Positions 24,650 through 33,718 of a stretch of DNA of 64,000 nucleotides are shown in pieces. The notes below the pieces were generated by a model. The model saw only the letters and a program-made list of their open reading frames with translations, did not search any database and had not been told where the DNA came from. This stretch comes from Neobacillus niacini. GTDB taxonomy: Bacteria; Bacillota; Bacilli; Bacillales; Cytobacillaceae. The number at the start of each line of letters is the position of its first letter. Position 1 is the stretch's first letter. A program made the position numbers and the translations under genes. The DNA is taken from NCBI RefSeq assembly GCF_030817595.1, contig NZ_JAUSZN010000001.1:1992001-2056000 (forward strand), in the 5' to 3' direction.

Positions 24650-24661
24650 ATGGCTTTTTAA
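24650..24661 (-). terminator. Right half of a terminator split by the IS
   Basis: GAATGGCTTTTT here and AAAAAGCCATTC at 23133-23144 are perfect complements (12 bp). Without the IS they would form a terminator with a loop of about 35 bases between the MFS and aldolase genes. With 1.5 kb between the arms it cannot work normally. Confidence 0.75.
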
Positions 24662-24666
24662 TTTCC

Positions 24667-25884
24667 TTACACTGCTTCAGATAATGTAGTGATTTCTTCT
24701 TGTTTACTGTTTCCTTTTTGCAAACTAATCATTGCTATAAAAGAGATACAGTATAGTAATGCTAGATACGTCATAGCTACCGTTACATTTGCATGCTGCA
24801 GAATGTATCCTACTAAGATTGGAGATAATCCCCCTAAAGCCCTGCCGAAGTTAAAAATCGTATTTGTTGCCGTACTACGAATTTCTACCGAATAATACTT
24901 GCTAATTAATGCTCCGTAACCTGCAAACATTCCATTCGAGAAGAACCCAACAATTGCACCGCCAATTAGAAGTCCTGTGCTGCCTGAAGCATAGGAATAA
25001 AGGAAGACCGCCACAGCGGAAGCTGCTAAGAAGATTCCATAGGAGCGTTTCATTCCAAAACGATCCATAAATTGTCCAAATGTTAACATACCTGCAATCA
25101 TTCCTGCAGCGGTACTGATTGTCCAAAGAGCCGAGCTTGAAACAGATAATCCTTGGGATTGTTGAAGCATGGATGGCAGCCAAATCATTAAACCATTATA
25201 ACCTGCGATTTGAACGGTTGCCATGATTGCTAATGCGATGGTGGTTACTGTAATTCTAGGAGTAGCAAATAGTTGCTTTAATTTCCCTTGCTTCTGAACT
25301 AGTTTCTTTTTCTTTTGTGACGCAAGCCATTCAGGTGATTCGTCTAGCTTCTTTCGTACGATAAAGGCGAATATTACTGGGGCCAATCCAACAAAAAACA
25401 ATCCTCTCCATCCCAAAGTCGGAAGGATCATCGCACTAAGAAGTGCTGCAAGGATAACCCCGTATTGAGCACCGACACTAACGTATGAAGAAGCACGCCC
25501 TTGTTTCTTCTTTGGCCATGCCTCAGCAACAAGCGCCATACCAATCCCATATTCTCCACCTGCGCCTAGACCGGCAATAAACCGAAATAAGTATACTTGT
25601 TCAATATTTTGTGCGAGCCCGGTTAAGGCAGTTCCGATTGCAAATAATAATATCGTATAGGTGAAAACTTTAACTCTTCCGAATTTATCTGCTAAAACAC
25701 CGAAAATAACTCCCCCAGCGAGCATTCCTAAATTAGTAATAGAAGAAATAAGTCCACCAGCTGTCATATCAATATGAAACTCCGCAATAATCATCGACAT
25801 GGCAAAGGATATAAACATGATATCCATGCCCTCTAGTGTTAAACCCGCTACTGATGCCACTACTGTTTTTTTACGATAATCCAT
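24667..25884 (-). CDS. MFS transporter (AAHS/sugar-phosphate-like), behind a PyrR attenuator
   Basis: Twelve-span major facilitator of 405 residues. I start at the ATG 25884, nine bases after AAAGGAG, not at the frame end 25956. The loop 2-3 motif GVLADKFGRVKVF (near 69-81) and LAGLGAGGEYGIGMALVAEAWP (near 108-128) are typical of the aromatic acid/metabolite:proton symporter group; the first span has GLTLEGMDIMFISFAMS. The leader carries a PyrR-binding hairpin and terminator, so the gene is expected to be off when UMP is high. A pyrimidine or precursor (uracil, orotate, dihydroorotate, cytidine) is therefore the likely substrate. That is inference. Confidence 0.85.
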   Translation of the reverse strand: MDYRKKTVVASVAGLTLEGMDIMFISFAMSMIIAEFHIDMTAGGLISSITNLGMLAGGVIFGVLADKFGRVKVFTYTILLFAIGTALTGLAQNIEQVYLFRFIAGLGAGGEYGIGMALVAEAWPKKKQGRASSYVSVGAQYGVILAALLSAMILPTLGWRGLFFVGLAPVIFAFIVRKKLDESPEWLASQKKKKLVQKQGKLKQLFATPRITVTTIALAIMATVQIAGYNGLMIWLPSMLQQSQGLSVSSSALWTISTAAGMIAGMLTFGQFMDRFGMKRSYGIFLAASAVAVFLYSYASGSTGLLIGGAIVGFFSNGMFAGYGALISKYYSVEIRSTATNTIFNFGRALGGLSPILVGYILQHANVTVAMTYLALLYCISFIAMISLQKGNSKQEEITTLSEAV

Positions 25885-25933
25885 TCTTGTTGTTCTCCTT
25901 TCGAGCCTCACAGGACTCAGATTAAAAGATTTG

Positions 25934-25977
25934 AGTGAAAAAAAATGCCCTTCCATCCAAAGGACAAAAAGGCATTC
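25934..25977 (-). terminator. Attenuator terminator of the MFS leader
   Basis: Minus strand AATGCCTTTTTGTCC / GGATGGAAGGGCATT (15 pairs counting G-U) with a three-base loop and a TTTTTTTT tail, about 50 bases before the MFS start codon and about 40 after the PyrR hairpin. Confidence 0.88.
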
Positions 25978-26001
25978 ATAGACATAATAAATATGTATGA
26001 A

Positions 26002-26038
26002 GTATACTTCGCCTTTTTGGCCTCTCTGGACCAGATTT
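26002..26038 (-). promoter_or_regulatory. PyrR-binding (pyr attenuation) hairpin
   Basis: Minus strand GGTCCAGAGAGGCC (26019-26032) matches the PyrR consensus ARUCCNGNGAGGYU at all positions except the closing A-U pair, which is changed to G-C in a compensatory way. GGCCAAAAAGGCGAAG follows. Together with the terminator it forms the known anti-antiterminator layout: PyrR plus UMP stabilises the hairpin and allows termination. Confidence 0.85.
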
Positions 26039-26202
26039 AAAGGGATTTAATTTCAACTAATAGTAACATGATAATAGTCAGGTGACAATATTTTTAATGA
26101 TAAAACAATATTTTCCACAAAGCACCAGCAATCTTATTACGTTGAAGAACTCCAGTGCAAAATATGATGTTGCACTGGAGCCGCAAAAGTATTTATTTAC
26201 TA

Positions 26203-28635
26203 CTAATTTGTTTTAGTTGGAACGTCATTTTGTTTTTTGGCAAAGTTGAATTGTATATCAGAAAAAGTAGCAGTATTCAGATTATCTATCTGGTTAGACA
26301 CTTTGTTTCCATCCACAGCCATTCCAATGTAAACTTTCTGATTCATGTCTACCTTTCGCTTTCCTATTAGCGTCCAGTTGACCCCATCGGCCGAACCCTC
26401 GGCTGAAAAGACATCACCTGTCCGTTTTAGTTTAAGATAATAACCCAAGTGCCGGTCCTTATCTTTAAATGGGATATCATTTAGTAGCGCAACTCCAGAT
26501 GCTTCTGCACTAGGTGGTGAATCAAGGTTCTCATCTAGGTCGTCCATTTTCCCACCTTGTTCATATCTAGAGGCTAAATAGGCAGACCATGGATTTCGAT
26601 AATATGTTGTTCCATTTTCCTTCCAAGTATATGATTTGGTATAAGAAAGACCTAATGCAACTGTTTTTGCATCTTTTTCAAGAGTTTCTCGGATCATTAA
26701 TCCAGCAAAAGCATGGTGATCGACAGGTGTCATTGTCTCTACCTTTGCTATTAATTCTCCGTCTCCTGCCAAATTACGATAAGTAAAGTGGAATTTGTCG
26801 TCAGCTGCTAGTAACTTTCCAGATCCTTTTACAGTCATTACATCATTTTCAAGAGAAGCATGACCTGGAATATTTGGCGTTCCAATATCCGTTGATTTCC
26901 ATTGTTTTAGATTGGTTTCGCTATTGACATGTATAACGGATGCTGTCGCTTGTGTCATGAGACCCGATTGATCAATTGCCTTGGCGGAAATATAATAGGT
27001 ACCGTCTGGTAATTTGGTTGTTAGAGTAAATGGCTTGCGTGTAACGGTTCCAATAATCAGATCTCCATTATAAAATTCTACTCTTTCAATGTCTGACTTA
27101 CCGGTTACATTTGCTTCAATCGTAACTGATTCATTTGTTTTATAAATCTGATTATTAGTTGGGCTTTTCAATGAAACTTCTGGGTTTTCTGGTTTGTATT
27201 CCATATCAACCAATGAATTAACGTAATTTTCAATATTAGAATAACCGCTTTGATCTGCTGATAATTCTCGGCTATCATTAGCATTATTCGGATTTAACCC
27301 ATTATTGAGCTCCCAAGCATCCTCTATCCCATCTTGATCATTGTCAAAATCTGCTGGACGAGAAACGGTTTCTGTATATGGAAGGCCACTTACTTCTTCA
27401 TGACGATTAACGAATCTCCCTAGATTGTTCTTCACCTCGTTAATAATTCTTGCATCCAAGGCGTCCCTTTTTGGATACGTTGCTCCAGCTTTTGCTAAAA
27501 CCTCCGTATATGCTTCTTCAGCCGTCGTTGTTCGAAGTGCTTCTTTAGCTGTCCCATCCATCATAAATTCTTCATTGACTATCTCGGTTGTTGGGGCAGC
27601 GCTTTCAGAAACATATATACCTTTGGAATTATCGTTAGATACTTCAGAATTCCCTTCAAGTACATTTCCTTTAATGTAAAATTCACCTGGTTTGTCTTTC
27701 TCTCCTGCATCAATGACCCTCGATTCTACACTTGTACGTGTTCCTAATCCCGGCTTCATATAGTTATTTATATAATTAGCATAGGCCCTGCCTCCACCGT
27801 ATGCGGTGTTAAATCCCCAGTTATAAATCACATTATTTCTTATATCAAATAATCCAAGATGGTTGTTGTCATCTGCCTCGGCAGTGCCTCCACCTAAACG
27901 AGGGTTTCGAGAGGTATGGTTAGCGACTAGATTGTGATGGTATGTGGTATTTACTCCACCCCATATTCCACCGTATCCATGACGACCCTTCGTATGACCG
28001 CTCATTGCTAAACTCTCTGCAACAATAGACCACTGTACAGTCATGTTTTCCGCACGATATAAGGACATCGTTTCATCAGTAGACCAGCTGGTTGATATAT
28101 GATCGATCATGACATTTTTCATGCTTCTACCCCAAATGGCGTCCATGGAATCACCAGTATGCACATTTTCAGCTCCTGGACGGAATCGAAGGTAGCGAAT
28201 AATCACATTCTCAGAATCACTGATATTCGTTTCGTATCCAGTGATGGTAATTCCATCTCCAGGAGCGGTTTGTCCGGCAATCGTTACATTTTTTCGTTTT
28301 CTTAGGGAAAGCGGTTCTTTTAAATTGATGTTTCCGGAAATATTAAAGACAATGAAGCGGTTATCCTTACTTACGGCATCACGCAGAGAACCTTGGATAG
28401 CCTTTTCTCCAGTTCCATAGTCTTCTAGAGTATTAACGATATACACTTCACCAAATCTTCCGCCGGAAGTATAACGTCCACCACCTTCTGCCCCTGGAAA
28501 TGCAAGTACTTTATCAATATTTTCAACTGCATTCACTTTATTATCTGCCGGTGCTACTGCCAAGCTTGAAACGGCTATTGCAGCAGCTACTATGGATGCT
28601 TTCATTTTCTTTCCTTTAATTAATCTTTTTTTCAA
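26203..28635 (-). CDS. Secreted multi-domain pectate lyase (PL1-type)
   Basis: Exported protein of 810 residues. Signal peptide, then a right-handed beta-helix lyase domain (about 40-430) with LAFPGAEGGGRYTSGGRFGE, VTIAGQTAPGDGITI, and RNPRLGGG; DNDQDGIEDAWELNNGL (near 430-446) is a calcium-binding type repeat; an Ig-like domain (PENPEVSLKSPTNNQIY onward, 490-570); and a C-terminal concanavalin-like domain (580-800). It cleaves polygalacturonate by elimination. The start is uncertain: TTG 28635 gives a more basic n-region, and ATG 28605 has a better ribosome site (AAAGGA). Last gene of the long pectin operon. Confidence 0.9.
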   Translation of the reverse strand: MKKRLIKGKKMKASIVAAAIAVSSLAVAPADNKVNAVENIDKVLAFPGAEGGGRYTSGGRFGEVYIVNTLEDYGTGEKAIQGSLRDAVSKDNRFIVFNISGNINLKEPLSLRKRKNVTIAGQTAPGDGITITGYETNISDSENVIIRYLRFRPGAENVHTGDSMDAIWGRSMKNVMIDHISTSWSTDETMSLYRAENMTVQWSIVAESLAMSGHTKGRHGYGGIWGGVNTTYHHNLVANHTSRNPRLGGGTAEADDNNHLGLFDIRNNVIYNWGFNTAYGGGRAYANYINNYMKPGLGTRTSVESRVIDAGEKDKPGEFYIKGNVLEGNSEVSNDNSKGIYVSESAAPTTEIVNEEFMMDGTAKEALRTTTAEEAYTEVLAKAGATYPKRDALDARIINEVKNNLGRFVNRHEEVSGLPYTETVSRPADFDNDQDGIEDAWELNNGLNPNNANDSRELSADQSGYSNIENYVNSLVDMEYKPENPEVSLKSPTNNQIYKTNESVTIEANVTGKSDIERVEFYNGDLIIGTVTRKPFTLTTKLPDGTYYISAKAIDQSGLMTQATASVIHVNSETNLKQWKSTDIGTPNIPGHASLENDVMTVKGSGKLLAADDKFHFTYRNLAGDGELIAKVETMTPVDHHAFAGLMIRETLEKDAKTVALGLSYTKSYTWKENGTTYYRNPWSAYLASRYEQGGKMDDLDENLDSPPSAEASGVALLNDIPFKDKDRHLGYYLKLKRTGDVFSAEGSADGVNWTLIGKRKVDMNQKVYIGMAVDGNKVSNQIDNLNTATFSDIQFNFAKKQNDVPTKTN

Positions 28636-28666
28636 GATTTAGCTCATCTCCTCATGATCATATTTT

Positions 28667-28696
28667 GGGGGTCTTTAACCAGATTAAAGACCCCTT
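28667..28696 (-). terminator. Hairpin between pectate lyase and GH28-fibronectin genes
   Basis: GGGGTCTTTAA / TTAAAGACCCC with a short loop. There is no U-run on the minus strand, so it is more likely an mRNA-stabilising or processing hairpin than a full terminator. Confidence 0.5.
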
Positions 28697-28729
28697 ATCA
28701 TTAATACATACAATTATTAAAGCTTGTAA

Positions 28730-31672
28730 TTACTTATCTTTTGCTTCTTCACTAACTGCTTTACCAGGAATTAGATGAACCGTTTCACTCGGTCCATTGC
28801 CACTCCAGCGATACCCGTCAACTTTTACAAGACCGTTTGGAATAACATCTGAGAGTCTTTCTCGTTTGGAATATTTGATTCCACGTCCAACAGCTTCCAC
28901 TTTAAACGTATACTTTTTGCCTTGTTTAAGGCCCGTTACGGTGTAATTCGTTTCAGCAGTTGTCATTTCCGCATTAATTGGAGTAAATTCAACCCCTTCA
29001 GGCTTAATCGGCTGCCCATCAACATATACACGGTACCCTATAACATCTTGGTTAACAGCAGCAGCCTTGTTCCAAGAAAGGGAAACGCTCGTTCCATCCT
29101 TTCCAATCGCAGCCGTCAACCCGCCATCAAAGGATGGAGCCCCGATTGCATATGGAACAGCCGTTTCGATTTTCTTTGAACGGTCATAAAGTTTCTTGTT
29201 TCCTGCTAGGTCGACTGCTTCCACTTCAATCTCATAGTTTGTACCCGGCTGAAGATTTGTAAGTGTGTATTTACTAGATTTAGCAAATCCATGTAACTTG
29301 CCGTTAGCATAAACGTTATATCCTGCAATCCCTACATCGTCACTCGCAGCGTTCCAAGCAACAGTCGCCCAAGTGAAGCCAGGATAAACGACATCAGCTA
29401 CTTTTCCACCAAAGGTAACATTTGCAGGTATTTTAGTAGAGGGTTCTGAAATTTCAGTATTTTCAGGAAGCGATGGCGGTGCTACATCCGCTGTACCAGG
29501 AGTTTTTATTGTAATTTCAGGACCATTAGAAGTACGATTCCCAATTGCATCTGCGGCTTCAACCTTAAACGTGTATTCTTTATCTGGAGATAATCCCTTA
29601 ACGGTATAGCTTGAATTGGTTGTTGTCGTATAGTTGGAACCTAACTTTTCTCCGTCTATATATATTGTGTACCCTGAAACAGCAATATTATCTGTCGCTT
29701 TATCCCAAGTTAAGGTCACACTCTTTCCATCTGATGAAGTGTTTGCTTGGACTGTCGCAGTTTCTGACCATTCCGGTTTTTGGATAGCATTTTCAGGAGC
29801 TTGTGTTGTATCTTCAAACACTAGCCCTGTTGAGTTTTTGATTCTCCATGGATTTCCACCATTATCTTTGACGTTTGTAAAAGCTACATTAATGAATCTA
29901 AAATCCTTCGCGTAATCCATATTTACAGAATAGACATTATCAAATTTTACATTCCTGAAGGTAATATTTTCGTGGTAGACTTCCCCTACATCATCATTAC
30001 CACTCACTAGGATCGATTGTTTCTTACTGCCGCCTTGGTTGCGTACGGTTGTATTGACGATCTCCATATCTCTAAATTGGGATATTTTTTGTGCAGGTTC
30101 ATAAAGAATAGAAGCATTCGCATCTGTATAAGCAGAAGTGAAAACAAAAGGACCATCTCCATCTATTCCCTCTAACGCATTATCTCTGAACAGGATGTTT
30201 CTTGCTCCGCCGCCCATAGGTGTATTCGTTTTACTACGTAAGCCAACATCCGTTTTATACATAATGTTATCTTCTACAACAAAATCTTGTATCCAACTTC
30301 CAGTATGACTACCTGTTACTACTCCACCGTGACCTTCACGAATATAATTATTAAAAATCCATGCATTTCCCGTTGGTTCTTTGTCCGCAGCCGCCTGGCC
30401 CATTCCAGAAGCAAAGTTAATCGCATCATCTCCAGTATCTACGAAGTTATTGAAGACCATAATGTTTTGAGAATCACCGAACTCATATCCATCGGCATTA
30501 TTTCCGTCGTATGTTTTGGAAATGGTGCCATTTACAACAATGTTTTTACTATGAAGGTTCACAATCCCGTGATTAGCTGGATTAAGCTGGGTAATGCCTT
30601 CATAATACATACCGTCCACCCCGCGGACTGTAATTAGATTGGATCGTCCGGAATAAGAAGATTTTTCATCCATCCCCATCACTTGGGCAGCGTAAGACTG
30701 ATTTGCAGCCAGTATTCCAAAAGTACTCTCCGCATCAGGATTTAAAGGGCTCATTTTTCCATTTTCTACTTTTACATCCCCTGTAACTTTAGTGTTATTA
30801 CCTGCAACTAGACGAGGAAGCTCATTGCCAAGTTCATCAATCGTTGGATGGCTTTTATCATATTTCCATCCGTTACCATCAATGATCCCGTTTCCTACTA
30901 TTCTAATATTCTTTAGACTGCCGTAATCGTAGGTATGAGCATTGATTAGGGAGTAAGAACGCTCATCGGTCGAGTAATCATACAGCCAAAAATTCATGCT
31001 GTAATCTTCCGCATCTGCTGACCCAAGTAAATATCCATCTACTTGCAGCGTCATATCGGACTTAAGCCATATTTCTCCAGAGATAAATTTTCCTTCCGGT
31101 ATTAGTACCTTCGCCCCTGGTGCAGCAGCATCAATTGCTGCTTGAATGGCTTTTGTATCTTTTGTTCCATCATCAGGTGTTGCACCAAAATCAACAATAT
31201 TGAAAATTTCCGGTACTGCTGTTGTTTTCCCAACAACTTTATTGGAAGGAGCTGATTCGATTCCTTCAGCATTTACCGAGGTAACATAAAATTCATAGGA
31301 TTTGTTTGGTTTAAGATTTTCCACCATGAAATTATGAATAAGAATATCAACATGGAAATCATCCTTATCAATATTTTTATAGAAATTATCGATATATGCT
31401 TTTGCAGGGCCGTGATTATCTTTTAAAGCGCTGCCAATTTTCTTTCCATTCATATAGACATTGAAATCTGTAATATCCTGATACTCTTCAGGTTTTTCCC
31501 AAACAAGGGTTATACTGTCCTCGTCTATAGCAAGATTGGGTATCTTTAGGTTTACTGGAGCAGGCAGGTCATTTTCAGAAGATGGTTTGTTTGCTAAAGC
31601 TGTTGCACCAACTTGACTGAGTAGCAGTAAAAATACGAGTAAAATATAAATACTAACCTTAAAAATTTTCAA
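28730..31672 (-). CDS. Secreted GH28 polygalacturonase flanked by fibronectin type III domains
   Basis: Large exported enzyme of 980 residues. Signal peptide (residues 1-28), a first FN3 domain (about 38-150), the GH28/pectate-lyase-3 beta-helix (about 155-640) beginning FNIVDFGATPDDGTKDTKAI, with NADGYEFGDSQN and DTGDDAINFASG as the catalytic aspartate motifs and EGHGGVVTGSHTG, then three further FN3 domains (about 655-735, 755-840, 855-965) each with the EYTFKVEA or NYEIEVEA type strand. It hydrolyses polygalacturonate or related backbone outside the cell; the FN3 units act as spacers or wall contacts. Starts with TTG behind GGGAGG. Confidence 0.9.
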   Translation of the reverse strand: MKIFKVSIYILLVFLLLLSQVGATALANKPSSENDLPAPVNLKIPNLAIDEDSITLVWEKPEEYQDITDFNVYMNGKKIGSALKDNHGPAKAYIDNFYKNIDKDDFHVDILIHNFMVENLKPNKSYEFYVTSVNAEGIESAPSNKVVGKTTAVPEIFNIVDFGATPDDGTKDTKAIQAAIDAAAPGAKVLIPEGKFISGEIWLKSDMTLQVDGYLLGSADAEDYSMNFWLYDYSTDERSYSLINAHTYDYGSLKNIRIVGNGIIDGNGWKYDKSHPTIDELGNELPRLVAGNNTKVTGDVKVENGKMSPLNPDAESTFGILAANQSYAAQVMGMDEKSSYSGRSNLITVRGVDGMYYEGITQLNPANHGIVNLHSKNIVVNGTISKTYDGNNADGYEFGDSQNIMVFNNFVDTGDDAINFASGMGQAAADKEPTGNAWIFNNYIREGHGGVVTGSHTGSWIQDFVVEDNIMYKTDVGLRSKTNTPMGGGARNILFRDNALEGIDGDGPFVFTSAYTDANASILYEPAQKISQFRDMEIVNTTVRNQGGSKKQSILVSGNDDVGEVYHENITFRNVKFDNVYSVNMDYAKDFRFINVAFTNVKDNGGNPWRIKNSTGLVFEDTTQAPENAIQKPEWSETATVQANTSSDGKSVTLTWDKATDNIAVSGYTIYIDGEKLGSNYTTTTNSSYTVKGLSPDKEYTFKVEAADAIGNRTSNGPEITIKTPGTADVAPPSLPENTEISEPSTKIPANVTFGGKVADVVYPGFTWATVAWNAASDDVGIAGYNVYANGKLHGFAKSSKYTLTNLQPGTNYEIEVEAVDLAGNKKLYDRSKKIETAVPYAIGAPSFDGGLTAAIGKDGTSVSLSWNKAAAVNQDVIGYRVYVDGQPIKPEGVEFTPINAEMTTAETNYTVTGLKQGKKYTFKVEAVGRGIKYSKRERLSDVIPNGLVKVDGYRWSGNGPSETVHLIPGKAVSEEAKDK

Positions 31673-31711
31673 CTATCCTAACCTCCCTACTATTTTCGGA
31701 CATCATAATGG

Positions 31712-33280
31712 TTACAGTGAATCAAGTCCACGATATTCAAAGAAATCAAAATCAGCATAAGAACCGGCTTTACGGTCCATATCATGAACAGCAATTCCTA
31801 CAAAGTTACCGGTAAATCCTCCAGCCAAGAATAACAAATCTTGAGATTCTCCAATTCCGTGCCAAAGATTGTCTCCAGCCATTCTATAATAATAATTTCC
31901 AACTGGTCCGTTGACTTCAATCTTTAACTCTACTTGACCATCTTCTGTTGGAATTATGTCAGGAGTTAGTGAAAATTCACCATCTCTGCACTTCATCAAT
32001 CGAAGGGCACGGCCTTTTTCCTCATCATAAGTCAAATAGGCATAAAGATAATTACTATCATTTAAGTACAGCAGCAATCCAGCCATTTGATTATAAGTTT
32101 TAGGGGTATAGTCTATTTTCGTAAATGCATGAAACTGGAAATCTTTTTGGCGAATAGCCAATATATGATGTTCAAATAAGGATTGAATGGAATCACCAGA
32201 TATTACACGTAAATATCCTTCTCTACTTGTTAAATCACACCAAGAATCATCCGCCAAAATACGCAGGCTGTTCCACTCTTTATCGAGAACACCAGTAAAA
32301 TCATCACGAAAGTTTGTATCCTTCCTCTGTACAACCGGCTCTGCCGTAATGATTTCTGTTTCTGCTAATGGGCCATTGCCGCCATCCACTAATCGCAGCC
32401 AGCCATCTTCTGTCCAATAAACTTCTTGAATAGCCGTTTCACGTCCTAAAATCGCTGCTTTCCCCATTAATGGACGCGTGCATAAATAGACCATATACCA
32501 GTTGCCCAGAGGGGTTTGAACAATACTGCCGTGACCTGAACATTGTAAAGGTGATTCGGGTTTATCACTAGCGGTCAACATCGGATAGTGTGGATCCAAT
32601 TCATATGGTCCCGTAATCTCTTTAGCGCGACAAACCGTAACCGAATGACCGGAACCTGTCCCACCTTCTGCGGTAATTAAATAGTAATAATCATTATGTC
32701 GGTAAATATGTGGTGCTTCTGTTTTTGCTAATTCTGTACCGTCAAATATTTTATAGACAGGTCCTGTTAACAGGTGATTTACCGGATCGTATTCTTGAAG
32801 GACAACTCCTACTGATTTATTGCCTGTTTCTATTCGATAATCCCAAATTTCATTTAACAGCCACTTACGTCCGTCACGATCATGGAATAAAGACGGATCA
32901 AAGCCGCTGCTATTTAAGTACACAGGCGGTGACCATGGACCATTAATACTTGGTGCAAAAATTAAATAATTATGGCTGTCTTTAAATGGTCGTTTTGTAC
33001 TTTTTACATCGGTATAGACAAGAAAAAATAAACCTTCAGAGTAACTAAGCTGCGGCGCCCAAATACTTCCGTTTTGTGGATTGCCGCGTAAATCGACTTG
33101 ATTCGATAGAATATCTGTTTCATGTTCCCAATTTACTAAATCCTTTGATTGATAAATACGAACACCCGGCAGCCATTCGAAGGACGATACCGCAATATAA
33201 TACGTATCTTCTACCTTTAAAATATAGGGATCTGGATTAAATCCTGGTAAAATCGGATTTGTAATTTTTGTTTGATACAT
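31712..33280 (-). CDS. GH43 glycoside hydrolase (XynB-like beta-xylosidase/arabinofuranosidase)
   Basis: 522 residues, no signal peptide, so probably cytoplasmic. Five-blade propeller domain (1-320): NPILPGFNPDPYI with the catalytic-base aspartate, SIWAPQLSY, SGFDPSLFHDRDGRKW and TEAPHIYR (general acid glutamate). C-terminal beta-sandwich (330-520) of the beta-xylosidase type. It removes xylose or arabinose from imported pectic oligosaccharides. Overlaps the DUF4064 gene by 44 bases; the ATG has AAGGAG. Which sugar it removes is not determined by sequence. Confidence 0.88.
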   Translation of the reverse strand: MYQTKITNPILPGFNPDPYILKVEDTYYIAVSSFEWLPGVRIYQSKDLVNWEHETDILSNQVDLRGNPQNGSIWAPQLSYSEGLFFLVYTDVKSTKRPFKDSHNYLIFAPSINGPWSPPVYLNSSGFDPSLFHDRDGRKWLLNEIWDYRIETGNKSVGVVLQEYDPVNHLLTGPVYKIFDGTELAKTEAPHIYRHNDYYYLITAEGGTGSGHSVTVCRAKEITGPYELDPHYPMLTASDKPESPLQCSGHGSIVQTPLGNWYMVYLCTRPLMGKAAILGRETAIQEVYWTEDGWLRLVDGGNGPLAETEIITAEPVVQRKDTNFRDDFTGVLDKEWNSLRILADDSWCDLTSREGYLRVISGDSIQSLFEHHILAIRQKDFQFHAFTKIDYTPKTYNQMAGLLLYLNDSNYLYAYLTYDEEKGRALRLMKCRDGEFSLTPDIIPTEDGQVELKIEVNGPVGNYYYRMAGDNLWHGIGESQDLLFLAGGFTGNFVGIAVHDMDRKAGSYADFDFFEYRGLDSL

Positions 33281-33698
33281 TTTCTACTCCTTCTTTGTCC
33301 TTTATTTTTCTAAGGAGGCATAAGCCTGCTGTTGTAAAAAAGAGAAAAGCAATGGGAAAAGCAATAAACTGGGTCCCAATTAAAGTTGCTAAACCGGCAA
33401 AAATAAACAGTACTGCTCCCCTTTTCGGATATTTATTTCTCCAAATCGATAGAATAGCCAGAGCAACAAATATAGCTACGATTAACAGGGTGACACCAAA
33501 CCATATAGCTAACGCTTTCACCGCTTCAAAACTCTCTGAAACGTACTCTTTAGAAACACCCTCCTGCAAGATAGGAAAAACGGTTGTCTGATAAGTACTT
33601 TCCTCCATAGAAGTTATCGTCAATGAAAACCCGCCTAAGAAAATCATACAAAGTATCACACCTGCTATTCCAATTATCACTTCCCATTTTCGCTTCAT
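33237..33698 (-). CDS. DUF4064-type small membrane protein
   Basis: 153 residues from the ATG at 33698. Four hydrophobic spans: VIIGIAGVILCMIFLGGF, VKALAIWFGVTLLIVAIFVALAIL, GAVLFIFAGLATLIGTQF and AFPIAFLFFTTAGLCLL. The layout MKRKWEVIIGI at the N-terminus is that of DUF4064 proteins, which have no known function. It is embedded in the pectin operon and its end overlaps the GH43 gene by 44 bases. Confidence 0.75.
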   Translation of the reverse strand: MKRKWEVIIGIAGVILCMIFLGGFSLTITSMEESTYQTTVFPILQEGVSKEYVSESFEAVKALAIWFGVTLLIVAIFVALAILSIWRNKYPKRGAVLFIFAGLATLIGTQFIAFPIAFLFFTTAGLCLLRKIKDKEGVENVSNKNYKSDFTRI

Positions 33699-33718
33699 TT
33701 CTACATGTTCCTTTCCTA

